The notes under the pieces were generated by a model. The model made no database searches. It had not been told where the DNA came from and saw nothing but the letters and a program-made list of their open reading frames with translations. A DNA stretch of 64,000 nucleotides from Paenibacillus flagellatus (GTDB lineage Bacteria > Bacillota > Bacilli > Paenibacillales > NBRC-103111), in NCBI RefSeq assembly GCF_003217775.1, contig NZ_QJVJ01000007.1:248001-312000 (forward strand), written 5' to 3'. Made by a program: the position numbers and the translations under genes. Below, piece by piece: positions 42,852-51,506 of this stretch. How positions within the stretch are numbered: the first letter of the stretch is position 1; each line of letters begins with the position of its first letter.

Positions 42852-44510
42852 ATGAAAAAAGCGACAACGTGGATTGCCGTGACGGCGCTTGCGGTGCTGG
42901 CGTCGGCATGCGGAAGCGGCGGCCAGGGGGCGGAAGGGGGAAGCGGGCAAAAAGCGGCCGATCCGGCGGCGGGCCAACCGGCGAAAATCGATCCGTTCCG
43001 GATGCCGAATCCGATCGAGGTGACCACCTTCAAAAGCGTCAGCGCCGGCGCGAAGCTGACGGCCGGCGACACGGTGGAAAACAACCAATATACGCGATAC
43101 ATCAAGGATAAAACGAACATCGATTTCAAAATATTGTGGTACGCGTCGGGGACGGACTACGATCAAAAATCGAAGCTCGCGATCGCGAGCGGCGACATTC
43201 CGGATGTGCTGATGGTCGACGAGCCGACATTTCTGTCGCTCGCCGAAGCGGGCCAGCTCGAAGACTTGAGCGGCGTCTACGAGAAGTACGCGTCGCCGCT
43301 AACGAAGGAGCTGTACGCCTCGACGAACAACAAGGCGATCGAGAAGGCGACGTACAAAGGCAAGCTGATGGGCATTCCGAACATCAGCGTGCAGGCGGAT
43401 GCGGCGAGCCTGCTGTGGGTGCGCAAGGACTGGCTCGACAAGCTCGGCTTGCAGCCGCCGAAAAGCGTCGACGACATCGCGGCGATCGCCAAGGCGTTCG
43501 TCGAGCGCGATCCGGACGGCAACGGCAAGGCGGACACGATCGGCTTGACCGGCTCGAGCGGCATCAACGTCCCCGGCAAAGCCGGCCACCACAATTGGAA
43601 GGGACTGTTCCTTGCGTATAACGCTTACCCTGCCAACTGGATCAAGGACGGCTCGGGCAAAATCGTATACGGCTCCCTGTCGCCGGAGACGAAGCAGGCG
43701 CTCGGCAAGCTGCGCGACATGTACGCCGCCGGCTTGATCGACAAGGAATTCGCCCTGCGCAAGGACGGCAACCAGCCGGTCATCGCCGGGCAGGCCGGCA
43801 TGTTCTTCGGTCCGTGGTGGTCGGGCGGCGTCGTCGCCGACACGATGACGAACAACCCGAAGGCGGAGTTCGAGCCTTACCTGATCCCCGACGCCAAAGG
43901 GCAGTACAACAATTTGATGGTACCGGTCAGCAACCGGTTTATCGTCGTGAAGAAAGGGATGAAGCATCCGGAGGCGGCCGTCGTATACGCCAATACGTTC
44001 ATCGCCGCCCAACGGAAGACGGACCCGGATTCGGCGAAGCTCGACTTTACGGTCAGCGCCGAATATTGGCCGATCGGCAACGCCACGTACGATTACGCGG
44101 ACGCGGTCGAGCGGAAGTCCGAGACGTTGAAAAAAGCGATGAACGGCGAAATCAAGCCCGAGTCGCTGAACCCGGAAATGAAGGCGCTGTACGACAACGC
44201 CATGATCGACAAGGCGAAGCCGAAGGCCGACTTGAAGGTGTGGCGGACGTTTTACGGCTATACCGCGCCGGCCGAGCTGCTGAAGCGGAAAATGAACCAG
44301 GTGTACAGCGAATATACGGCGACGACGAAGACGATGGAGCGGAAATGGGCGAACCTGCAAAAGCTGGAAACGGAAACGTTTCTGAAAATCGTCATGGGCG
44401 AGCTGCCGCTCGACGCGTTCGACAAATTCGTCGCCGACTGGAAGTCGCAAGGCGGGGACGACATCACGAAGGAAGTGCAGCAGGAAGTCGACAAGTCCAA
44501 AGGCAAATAA
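42852..44510 (+). CDS. Extracellular solute-binding lipoprotein (LplA-like)
   Basis: A 552-residue binding protein of the large class that goes with LplB/LplC-type permeases. The lipobox LASAC lies near residue 20. The body has NNQYTRYIKDKTNIDFKILW, SGDIPDVLMVDEPTFLSLAE and FVERDPDGNGKADTIGLTGS, family hallmarks. CGGGAGGG precedes ATG 42852. These systems often import complex plant or microbial oligosaccharides. It is followed by a strong hairpin and two permease genes. Confidence 0.92.
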   Translation: MKKATTWIAVTALAVLASACGSGGQGAEGGSGQKAADPAAGQPAKIDPFRMPNPIEVTTFKSVSAGAKLTAGDTVENNQYTRYIKDKTNIDFKILWYASGTDYDQKSKLAIASGDIPDVLMVDEPTFLSLAEAGQLEDLSGVYEKYASPLTKELYASTNNKAIEKATYKGKLMGIPNISVQADAASLLWVRKDWLDKLGLQPPKSVDDIAAIAKAFVERDPDGNGKADTIGLTGSSGINVPGKAGHHNWKGLFLAYNAYPANWIKDGSGKIVYGSLSPETKQALGKLRDMYAAGLIDKEFALRKDGNQPVIAGQAGMFFGPWWSGGVVADTMTNNPKAEFEPYLIPDAKGQYNNLMVPVSNRFIVVKKGMKHPEAAVVYANTFIAAQRKTDPDSAKLDFTVSAEYWPIGNATYDYADAVERKSETLKKAMNGEIKPESLNPEMKALYDNAMIDKAKPKADLKVWRTFYGYTAPAELLKRKMNQVYSEYTATTKTMERKWANLQKLETETFLKIVMGELPLDAFDKFVADWKSQGGDDITKEVQQEVDKSKGK

Positions 44511-44523
44511 AGGCCGGGGCACG

Positions 44524-44560
44524 GAAGCGCCGCCGCGTGCGCGGGGAGCGGCGGCGCTTC
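44524..44560 (+). other. Intergenic hairpin between binding-protein and permease genes
   Basis: GAAGCGCCGCCGC (44524-44536) pairs perfectly with GCGGCGGCGCTTC (44548-44560). There is no T-run. Such hairpins usually protect the upstream mRNA, raising the binding protein relative to the permeases, or cause partial termination. Confidence 0.7.
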
Positions 44561-44596
44561 GCGGCCTCCCGACCTTTCGACTAGGAGGGCCGAGCC

Positions 44597-45487
44597 GTGA
44601 ATATGAAGTCGTATCACAAGCACTACCATCTCATGCTGCTGCCGGGCGTCGTCCTGCTTGTCCTGTTCCATGTCGTCCCGATGTTCGGCATCGTCATCGC
44701 CTTTCAAGATTTCAAGATCGGCCGGGGCATCTGGAACTCGGAATGGATCGGCTTCGACAATTTTACGTACTTGTTCGAGCTCCGGGACAGCAAGGTGATC
44801 TTCTTCAACACCGTCTTCATCGCGCTGTCCAAAATCGTCGCGCATCTCGTCGTTCCGCTCGTCTTCGCCCTGCTGCTGAACGAAGTCCGGATCATGGCGG
44901 TGAAGCGGTGGGTGCAGACGGTCGTCTACTTGCCCCATTTCATCTCGTGGGTGATCTTGGCGGGCATCGTCATCGACATGCTGTCGCTCGGCGGCATCGT
45001 CAACCAGACGCTGAAGTCGATGGGTGTCGAGCCGATCATGTTCCTCGCGAGCAACAGCTGGTTTCCCGCCATCGTCGTCGGCAGCGACATCTGGAAGGAG
45101 TTCGGCTTCGCCGCCATCGTCTACTTGGCCGCGCTCGCCGGAATCAATCCCTCGCTCTACGAGGCGGCGGAGATGGACGGCGCCGGCCGGTTCCAGAAGC
45201 TCGTCTACATTACGATGCCGGGTCTCGCCTCGACGGTCGTTCTGCTCGGCACGCTCAGCATCGGCAACATTTTGAACGCCGGCTTCGACCAAATTTTCAA
45301 CCTGTACAACCCGCTCGTCTACGAGTCCGGCGACATTATCGACACGTACGTATACCGGGTCGGCCTCGTCCAAGCGCAGTACGGCTTCGCGACGGCCGTC
45401 AGCCTGCTGAAGTCGGCCATCGGGTTCGTGCTGATCGTCCTGTCGTACCGATTGGCTTACCGGTACGCCAATTACCGCATTTTTTGA
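44597..45487 (+). CDS. ABC transporter permease, LplB type
   Basis: A 296-residue membrane subunit. It begins with HYHLMLLPGVVLLVLFHVVP, then FGIVIAFQDFKIGRGIWNSE, typical of LplB-like proteins. The EAA-loop motif is SLYEAAEMDGAGRFQKLVYI. The GTG at 44597 lies seven bases after AGGAGGG. It pairs with the permease at 45506. No ATPase is encoded in the operon. Confidence 0.93.
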   Translation: MNMKSYHKHYHLMLLPGVVLLVLFHVVPMFGIVIAFQDFKIGRGIWNSEWIGFDNFTYLFELRDSKVIFFNTVFIALSKIVAHLVVPLVFALLLNEVRIMAVKRWVQTVVYLPHFISWVILAGIVIDMLSLGGIVNQTLKSMGVEPIMFLASNSWFPAIVVGSDIWKEFGFAAIVYLAALAGINPSLYEAAEMDGAGRFQKLVYITMPGLASTVVLLGTLSIGNILNAGFDQIFNLYNPLVYESGDIIDTYVYRVGLVQAQYGFATAVSLLKSAIGFVLIVLSYRLAYRYANYRIF

Positions 45488-45505
45488 GAAAGCGGGTGAC
45501 CGTCG

Positions 45506-46390
45506 TTGGTCCGCAATCGCACGTTATCGGCGCGGCTGTTCGATACGGCCTTGATCGCCTTCATGCTGCTGCTGTCGTTCGTGTCGCTCGGCCCCGTCCT
45601 TCATACGGTCGCCGTCTCCTTCAGCGACAACGCCGCGGCGGCCGGCGGCTTCGTCAAGCTGTGGCCGAAAGGATTCACGCTGGAATCGTACCGGAAAATC
45701 ATGGAGGAGCCGCATTTTCTCCATTCGTTTTACGTTTCGGTGAAGCGGGTGCTGGTCGGGGGCGCAATCAACTTCGTGCTGACCGTTCTGATGGCGTACC
45801 CGCTGTCGAGAAGCCCGAAGGAGTTTCCGTACCGGAACGCGTACATGTGGTTTCTGCTCGTCACGATGCTGTTCAGCGGCGGCATCATCCCGCTTTATTT
45901 GACCGTCAAGGCGCTCGGGATGTTCAACACGATCTGGGCGCTCGTGCTGCCCGGGGCGGTGCCGGTATTCAACGTCGTGCTGCTGATGAACTTCTTCCGC
46001 AATATGCCGAAGGAGCTCAGCGAGGCGGGCTATATGGACGGCGCCGGCCCGTGGTATTTGATGCTGCGGGTGTACGTGCCGCTGTCGCTGCCATCGCTCG
46101 CCACCGTTACGCTGTTCAGCATCGTCGGGCACTGGAACGCGTTTTTCGACGGGATGATCTTCATGCGCAACATGGAGCATTACCCGCTGCAGACGTACAT
46201 TCAGCAGCTGGTCGTACAGATCAACCTCCAGGAGCTCGACTCCACCCAGGCGGAGCTGCTGCAAAAAATTTCGGAGAAGACGCTGAACGCCGCGAAAATC
46301 GTCGTGTCGATGGTGCCGATTCTGATCGTCTATCCGTTCCTGCAAAAATATTTCATTCACGGCATCATGCTCGGCTCCGTCAAGGAGTGA
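45506..46390 (+). CDS. ABC transporter permease, LplC type
   Basis: A 294-residue membrane subunit. Family features are FTLESYRKIMEEPHFLHSFY, LFSGGIIPLYLTVKALGMFN, the EAA motif ELSEAGYMDGAGPWYLMLRV, and the C-terminal QKYFIHGIMLGSVKE. The start is TTG 45506 after GGGTGA. It completes the importer of the LacI-controlled operon. Confidence 0.93.
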   Translation: MVRNRTLSARLFDTALIAFMLLLSFVSLGPVLHTVAVSFSDNAAAAGGFVKLWPKGFTLESYRKIMEEPHFLHSFYVSVKRVLVGGAINFVLTVLMAYPLSRSPKEFPYRNAYMWFLLVTMLFSGGIIPLYLTVKALGMFNTIWALVLPGAVPVFNVVLLMNFFRNMPKELSEAGYMDGAGPWYLMLRVYVPLSLPSLATVTLFSIVGHWNAFFDGMIFMRNMEHYPLQTYIQQLVVQINLQELDSTQAELLQKISEKTLNAAKIVVSMVPILIVYPFLQKYFIHGIMLGSVKE

Positions 46391-46417
46391 GGAGCTGCCG
46401 GGGAAAGGGGGGCCATC

Positions 46418-47794
46418 ATGTCGATGCCGCGCGCAAAGGAAAGCCTCGTCCGCACGTTCCGGCGGGACATCTCCCGCGAGGAGCAAGGGACGTATATCGA
46501 AATTCCGTTCGCCATGCCGGAAGGAACGGAAACGCTGCGTATCGCCTACGCGGTCGAATCGCGCGGCGAGCCGAAGGCGACGATCGACCTCGGCGTCCGC
46601 GACGCCGGGAAGGTGCGCGGCTGGAGCGGCGGCGCCCGCAGCGAATGTTTCGTCGGGCGGGAGAAAGCGACCCCGGGGTATACGCCCGGCGAGCTGACGC
46701 CCGGCGAGTGGGCGGTGCTGCACAACGCGTACCGCGTGCCGGAGGGCGGCTGCACCGTGACGGTGACGGTGGAATGCGAGCCCGAGACGCCGCGGTGGCT
46801 GAAGGGCGACCTGCACATGCACAGCGTCCACAGCGACGGCACGTTCACGCTTCTGGAGAATGCGGCCGTTATGGAGGAGCTCGGCTGCGACTTTCTCGCG
46901 ATGACGGACCATAATACGACGAGCCAAAACGCCGCTTATCCGCGCGAAACGTCCGTCGTCCTCATTCCGGGCATGGAGTTCACGACGAATCGCGGACACG
47001 CCAATTTGCTCGGCGTGCCGGAGCCGCTGGACGACTTCCGGGTCGCCGGTCAAGACGACGTCGATCGGAACATCCGGACGGCCCGGGAGCGCGGGGCGCG
47101 CGTCGTGCTGAACCATCCGCACTGCCGGCACTGTCCGTGGCTGTGGGATTTCTCCGCCGACATCGATTGGGTCGAAGTATGGAACGGCCCGTGGTCGGAG
47201 TCGAACGAAGCGGCGCTCGACTGGTGGCACCGGCAGCTGGCGTCGGGTCGCCGGCTGGTTGCCGTCGGGGGAAGCGATACGCATCGTCCGCACCCGTACG
47301 TCCGCCACGCGATGCCGACGACGTGGGTGTACGCCCGTACGAAGACGGTGAACGGCATCCTGGAAGGGATCGCGCGGGGGCACGTGTCGATCGGCTATGC
47401 GCCGGACGCGCCTTTCCTCGAGCTGGCGTGCGGCCCGTACCGGATCGGCGACGCCGTACCCGCGAACGGCGACGCGCCGGAGGAGGTCGAGCTTCGCGCC
47501 GAGCGTCTGCTGCCGGGCGACGTCGTCAGGCTGATTGGCGAGGAAGGGACGGTGCGGGAGTGGACGATCGGAGGCGAGCCGGAGTCCGGTCCCTGGCCCG
47601 AGACCGGGGCCGGGGCCCGAACGGCAGCCGCACGGTCGTTCCGGCACCCCGTCGGCGGCGGCCTTTCTTTCCTCCGCGCGGAGGTGCGAAGGCATTTCGC
47701 CGAGGCGGACCGGACGCTGCTCGCCGCGATGACGAATCCGATCTATTTCGCGAAAGGGGAAGAGGGGCTTGAACATGACCGTCATGACGTTTAA
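46418..47794 (+). CDS. PHP-domain / CehA-McbA-type metallohydrolase
   Basis: A 458-residue hydrolase. An N-terminal beta-rich part (about 1-125) precedes the PHP domain, which starts with KGDLHMHSVHSDGTF (near residue 130), then FLAMTDHNTTSQN, IPGMEFTTNRGHANLLG, VVLNHPHCRH and VAVGGSDTHRPHP. All expected metal His/Asp positions are present. CehA and McbA cleave carbamate or phosphodiester-like bonds; other PHP proteins are phosphatases. It lies in a sugar-import operon together with an EEP phosphatase, so a phosphate ester or diester group on the imported compound is a reasonable guess. Confidence 0.85.
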   Translation: MSMPRAKESLVRTFRRDISREEQGTYIEIPFAMPEGTETLRIAYAVESRGEPKATIDLGVRDAGKVRGWSGGARSECFVGREKATPGYTPGELTPGEWAVLHNAYRVPEGGCTVTVTVECEPETPRWLKGDLHMHSVHSDGTFTLLENAAVMEELGCDFLAMTDHNTTSQNAAYPRETSVVLIPGMEFTTNRGHANLLGVPEPLDDFRVAGQDDVDRNIRTARERGARVVLNHPHCRHCPWLWDFSADIDWVEVWNGPWSESNEAALDWWHRQLASGRRLVAVGGSDTHRPHPYVRHAMPTTWVYARTKTVNGILEGIARGHVSIGYAPDAPFLELACGPYRIGDAVPANGDAPEEVELRAERLLPGDVVRLIGEEGTVREWTIGGEPESGPWPETGAGARTAAARSFRHPVGGGLSFLRAEVRRHFAEADRTLLAAMTNPIYFAKGEEGLEHDRHDV

Positions 47795-48560
47795 TTTGCG
47801 TTACCCGGAAACGAAGGACGGCGCGAACTACTGGCCGCACCGGATCGGCCGGGCGGCGGCCGCCATTCTAGAGAACCGCCCGCTCGTCGTCGGCACGCAG
47901 GAGGGCTACCATTCGATGCTGACCGATCTCGAGCCGTTTTTGGACGGCTACGCCTGGGTCGGGGAAGGGCGCTTCGGCGGGCGCGAGAACGAGCACAACG
48001 CCGTGTTTTACGACACGCGCGAGCTGGAGCTCGTCCGGCACGGGCAGTTTTGGCTGTCGGAGACGCCCGATACGGCCGCTTCGAAAAGCTGGGAGAGCAT
48101 GTTCCCCCGCATTTGCACATGGGCGTCGTTCGTTCGGCGCGAGGACGGAGCCGCCTTCTACGTCTACAACACGCACCTCGACCATTACAGCCAAGCGGCG
48201 AGAGACGGGGGCGTTCGGGTCATCCGGGAGCGGATGCGGGTGCAGCGCGAGTCGGACGGCATCCCGGCCGTGCTGCTGGGAGATTTCAACAGCGTACCGG
48301 GCGACTGGCCGATCCGTTTTTTGCGGGGAGAGACGGAGGACGAGGGGGGGCGGGCGCTGATCGACGCCTACTCCGCCATGGAAGGCAGCCCGGGCTTAAC
48401 CGCCCACGGCTTCCGGGGCGGCGAGGCGGGGGAGCCGATCGACTACGTCTTCGCGACGCCGGAATTCCGCGTCGAATCGGTGCGGGTCGACCGCACCGAA
48501 TACGGGGGCGGGCTGCCGTCGGATCATTATCCGATCGTGGCGGCGCTAAGCTTGGGATAG
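47775..48560 (+). CDS. Endonuclease/exonuclease/phosphatase (EEP) family hydrolase
   Basis: A 261-residue enzyme with all EEP motifs: VMTFNLRYPET (Asn), VVGTQEGYHSM (Glu), VYNTHLDHYS (His), AVLLGDFNSVPGDWP (Asp, Asn) and LPSDHYPIVAALSL (Asp-His). The fold cleaves phosphodiesters or phosphomonoesters with a metal. The ATG at 47775 lies seven bases after AGAGGGG, and the gene overlaps the PHP gene by 20 bases, so the two are tightly coupled. There is no signal peptide, so the target is intracellular. It is the last gene of the LacI operon. Confidence 0.88.
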   Translation: MTVMTFNLRYPETKDGANYWPHRIGRAAAAILENRPLVVGTQEGYHSMLTDLEPFLDGYAWVGEGRFGGRENEHNAVFYDTRELELVRHGQFWLSETPDTAASKSWESMFPRICTWASFVRREDGAAFYVYNTHLDHYSQAARDGGVRVIRERMRVQRESDGIPAVLLGDFNSVPGDWPIRFLRGETEDEGGRALIDAYSAMEGSPGLTAHGFRGGEAGEPIDYVFATPEFRVESVRVDRTEYGGGLPSDHYPIVAALSLG

Positions 48561-48611
48561 GCGGTTCGGTACCGAACGGCGCACGACGGTTGCCGTGTAA
48601 GAGGAAACCGT

Positions 48612-49160
48612 TTAAATCATGTCGTTAAGACCGGCCGTATTCGTCACTTGGGCAAAGGTGCCATCCAGCGAGGCCATAAACGTATCGTGAACGGTGTTGG
48701 CGGGAATGACGGTATCGTTCCAGACCAAATCCTTGGTGGCGCACGCGTCGCCGAGCAGCACGACTTCATAACCCAATCGATGCGCGGCTCTCACGGTCGA
48801 ATCGATACAGATGTGGCTCATCATGCCGCCAACGACCAAGCGCTTGACTTGAAGCGATTCGAGATGGCTTTGCAATTCCGTTTGAAAAAAGCTGTCCGGC
48901 GTATGCTTCACGATCACGTTTTCGTCGGATTGGGGGCTTACCCGTTCGTGAATGCCGATTCCTTCGGTATCGGGAAGGAAGAACGTGGCGTTTTCCTCCA
49001 GCAGTACACATTGCACGTGGACGACGGGCAAGCGCTTATCGCGGAACAGCGACAACGCTTCTTGGGCGCGGGCCAGCGCAATGTCGGCACCGACGAGCTC
49101 ATTTCGGCCTCCCTGGAAATAATCGTTTTGAATGTCCACCAACAGCAATGCGGTATTCAT
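48612..49160 (-). CDS. Cysteine hydrolase, isochorismatase family
   Basis: A 182-residue hydrolase. The catalytic Asp is in ALLLVDIQNDYF (near residue 9), the Lys in VIVKHTPDSFF (near residue 85) and the Cys in GGMMSHICIDSTVRAAH (near residue 118). Family members hydrolyse amides such as nicotinamide or small carbamoyl compounds. AAAGGAG precedes the ATG. It lies 100 bases downstream of an HxlR regulator gene on the same strand, which probably controls it. Confidence 0.9.
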   Translation of the reverse strand: MNTALLLVDIQNDYFQGGRNELVGADIALARAQEALSLFRDKRLPVVHVQCVLLEENATFFLPDTEGIGIHERVSPQSDENVIVKHTPDSFFQTELQSHLESLQVKRLVVGGMMSHICIDSTVRAAHRLGYEVVLLGDACATKDLVWNDTVIPANTVHDTFMASLDGTFAQVTNTAGLNDMI

Positions 49161-49261
49161 GGGTTCACGGCTCCTTTACCGGTAGATGAATGTTGTTTCT
49201 GAACGTAGTTTAATACCGGCAAAGCGAATCGTGAATTACCCACTTTTTTGTGGGTATGGCT

Positions 49262-49627
49262 TCAGGACGTATAGCGGATGCCTTTGCGGTCGAGAAGCTC
49301 GGTTTGACCCCGTTCCACCATGTAGTCGATGCCGATTTCCTGCATAATCAGCACCGCGTCCAACAGCCTTCTCCCGCGGTCGGTCAGGTAATATTCGACA
49401 TGGAGCGGATACCCTTCCGTTTTGATTTTATCGACGATCCCGCACGATTGAAGCTCTCTTAAATGCTGCAGCAGCATCTTTTGGGTGATTTGGTCAATGT
49501 CCCGCTCCAGCTGGGCCAAAGACGTATTCCCGTCTTTTAATTGATAGACGATCATCGTTTTCCATTTGCCTTTAATAATGTCGTGAACGATCTCCAGCGG
49601 ACACGTACAGCTTTCTCGAATGATCAT
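49262..49627 (-). CDS. HxlR-family transcriptional regulator
   Basis: A 121-residue winged-helix regulator. It begins with ESCTCPLEIVHDIIKGKWKT, the typical HxlR start with N-terminal cysteines that can sense electrophiles in relatives. ISQKML is replaced here by ITQKMLLQHLRELQSCGIVD. The wing is YPLHVEYYLTDRGRRLLD. ATG 49627 lies six bases after GAGGTG; GTG 49636 is an alternative. It lies upstream of the isochorismatase-family gene, the likely target. Confidence 0.9.
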   Translation of the reverse strand: MIIRESCTCPLEIVHDIIKGKWKTMIVYQLKDGNTSLAQLERDIDQITQKMLLQHLRELQSCGIVDKIKTEGYPLHVEYYLTDRGRRLLDAVLIMQEIGIDYMVERGQTELLDRKGIRYTS

Positions 49628-49700
49628 CGGATTCACCTCATGTGCAATCTTACCAAAAAGGTAGACATCCCGACACCTTGTATAAAGGATTCGGAGAGTT

Positions 49701-51506
49701 TCACCGGACGGAGGGAAGCCGGATGACGGCCGTCACGCCGCCGCCCGGCGTCTCTTCGTAGCGGAGCCCGAAAGGGAAGCCGAACTTCAGCCGTATGCGC
49801 CGGTGGACGTTCAATACCCCGTAGCCTTGCGAGACGGTCAACGAATGGGGGCGGCCGCCCAAAAACGCGTTCAGCTCCGCGACGTCGCATCCGACGCCGT
49901 TGTCGCGAACGAGAATGACGGCCGTCGGGCCGTCGAGATGCGCCTCGATCTCGATCCGCCCTCTCCGGTCCGTATGCTCGGTACCGTGCAGCACGGCATT
50001 TTCGACGAGCGGCTGCACGATCAGCTTCGGGCACGGCGTGCCGAGCAGCGCCGGATCGATCCGGTAGACGGCCTCGAACCGGTTCTCGTAGCAGATCGAT
50101 TGGATGTGGACATACCGCTTCACCTGCTCAAGCTCGTCCGACAGCGTGACGAGCTCGTCGGCGTCCTTCGTGATATAGCGGTACATGTTCGCCAGCGCGG
50201 AATTGATCTCGGCGATATCGTCGACGCCGGATTCGAGTGCGAGCCAGTTGACCGAATCGAGCGTGTTGTACAAAAAGTGCGGATTGATTTGCGCCTGCAG
50301 CGCCTTCAGCTCCGCCTCCTTCTCGCGGATGCCGCTTTCGTACACTTCCCCGACCAGCTCGTTCATCCGCCGCATCATCTCGTTGAAGCTGCGGTACAAG
50401 ACGCCGACCTCGTCCTTGGAGGCGGGCTCCTCGAGCGACAAGGACAAATGGTCGGTAAAGCGGACGTTTTTCATCGTGCGGGCCAGCTTGCGGATCGGGG
50501 ACGAAATTTGGTTCGACAAAATGACGGAGAGGAACAGCCCGGCGACCAGCGCGGACACGACGGAGACGAGGACGATGTCGCGCACGACCGACGAGCGCTC
50601 CGACAGCTCGTCGAGCGGAATGAGCGCCATGAGGCGCCAGCCGAAGGCGGCGACCGGCTCGTGGTTCAGCAGGTACGATTGGCCGTCCTTCACGATTGAC
50701 CCCGAAGGCTTGGACATCCATTCGAGCAAGCCGGCCTGCTTCTCCTGCGGATCTTCCGGATGTTCCGGACGGTCTGGGTACAGCACGCGGCCTTCCGCAT
50801 CCGCGACGATCAGACGGGTGGACGGGGTCAGCTTCGATGCGCTCAGCTGCTTGCCGACCATCGAGACGTCGAAGCCGATCACGATGACGCCGATGTTTTC
50901 TCCCGTCACTTTGCCGGAGCCGACGTTATCCCTCGACAGCAGCTCGGGGTTTTTGATCAGCCTCGCCACTTGGAGCTTCCCCGGCTTCCCGTCGCGGAAC
51001 CAGATCATCCGGCCGTCCGCCTCGACGGCCCGGCGGTACCAGTCGGTCGCGGAGACGTCCCGGTCCGAATAAAAGCCGAAGTAAAAGTTGTCCCCCGAAG
51101 GGAGGGCGTCGGAGAACGGCAAGCCGTCCCGTGCGAAAAACGTGACCGAATACGAGCCCAACGAGTCGCCGAACGGAATGAACATATATTTCACGAGCTC
51201 GTCGTTGAGCTTGTTCTTGTCGGCGAACGTCGTCATGTAGTCCCGCGGCCGCGAATTCAAGATGTCCATGACGGTCCGGTCCGTGTACAGCAGCAGCGTC
51301 GCCTTGTCCAAGCCGGCGATCAGGTTGTCGACGTTGACCTTGTTCTGGTGCATGATCTGGTTCAGATCGTAGCGCACCTGACTGCGGATCAGGGTGCCGA
51401 ATTTCCAATACGTAATCGTGCCGGACAAGCCGATCATGACGAGCATGACGAGGATGAACACGAGCGTCATTTTCCGGTTCAAGCCGTGCGGCCGCATCAT
51501 CCTCAT
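49701..51506 (-). CDS. Sensor histidine kinase, YesM type
   Basis: A 601-residue membrane kinase. Two membrane segments (about 13-32 and 308-330) flank an extracellular Cache-like sensor. A HAMP linker follows (ISSPIRKLARTMKNV), then the His_kinase domain with the phospho-acceptor in LQAQINPHFLYNTLDSVNWL (near residue 405) and an HATPase domain with LIVQPLVENAVLHG and LVRDNGVGCD. The ATG overlaps the response-regulator stop (ATGA at 51506-51503). A long open frame upstream is only the shadow of the regulator gene. It senses an extracellular sugar signal for the nearby polysaccharide locus. Confidence 0.94.
   Translation of the reverse strand: MRMMRPHGLNRKMTLVFILVMLVMIGLSGTITYWKFGTLIRSQVRYDLNQIMHQNKVNVDNLIAGLDKATLLLYTDRTVMDILNSRPRDYMTTFADKNKLNDELVKYMFIPFGDSLGSYSVTFFARDGLPFSDALPSGDNFYFGFYSDRDVSATDWYRRAVEADGRMIWFRDGKPGKLQVARLIKNPELLSRDNVGSGKVTGENIGVIVIGFDVSMVGKQLSASKLTPSTRLIVADAEGRVLYPDRPEHPEDPQEKQAGLLEWMSKPSGSIVKDGQSYLLNHEPVAAFGWRLMALIPLDELSERSSVVRDIVLVSVVSALVAGLFLSVILSNQISSPIRKLARTMKNVRFTDHLSLSLEEPASKDEVGVLYRSFNEMMRRMNELVGEVYESGIREKEAELKALQAQINPHFLYNTLDSVNWLALESGVDDIAEINSALANMYRYITKDADELVTLSDELEQVKRYVHIQSICYENRFEAVYRIDPALLGTPCPKLIVQPLVENAVLHGTEHTDRRGRIEIEAHLDGPTAVILVRDNGVGCDVAELNAFLGGRPHSLTVSQGYGVLNVHRRIRLKFGFPFGLRYEETPGGGVTAVIRLPSVR

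Noticed and set aside
48561-48614. Palindrome GTTCGGTACCGAAC and a nearby AAACCGTTTAA at the end of the LacI operon
   Set aside because: The palindrome has no T-run. The second motif only half matches the AAACCGGTTT operator and lies between converging gene ends.
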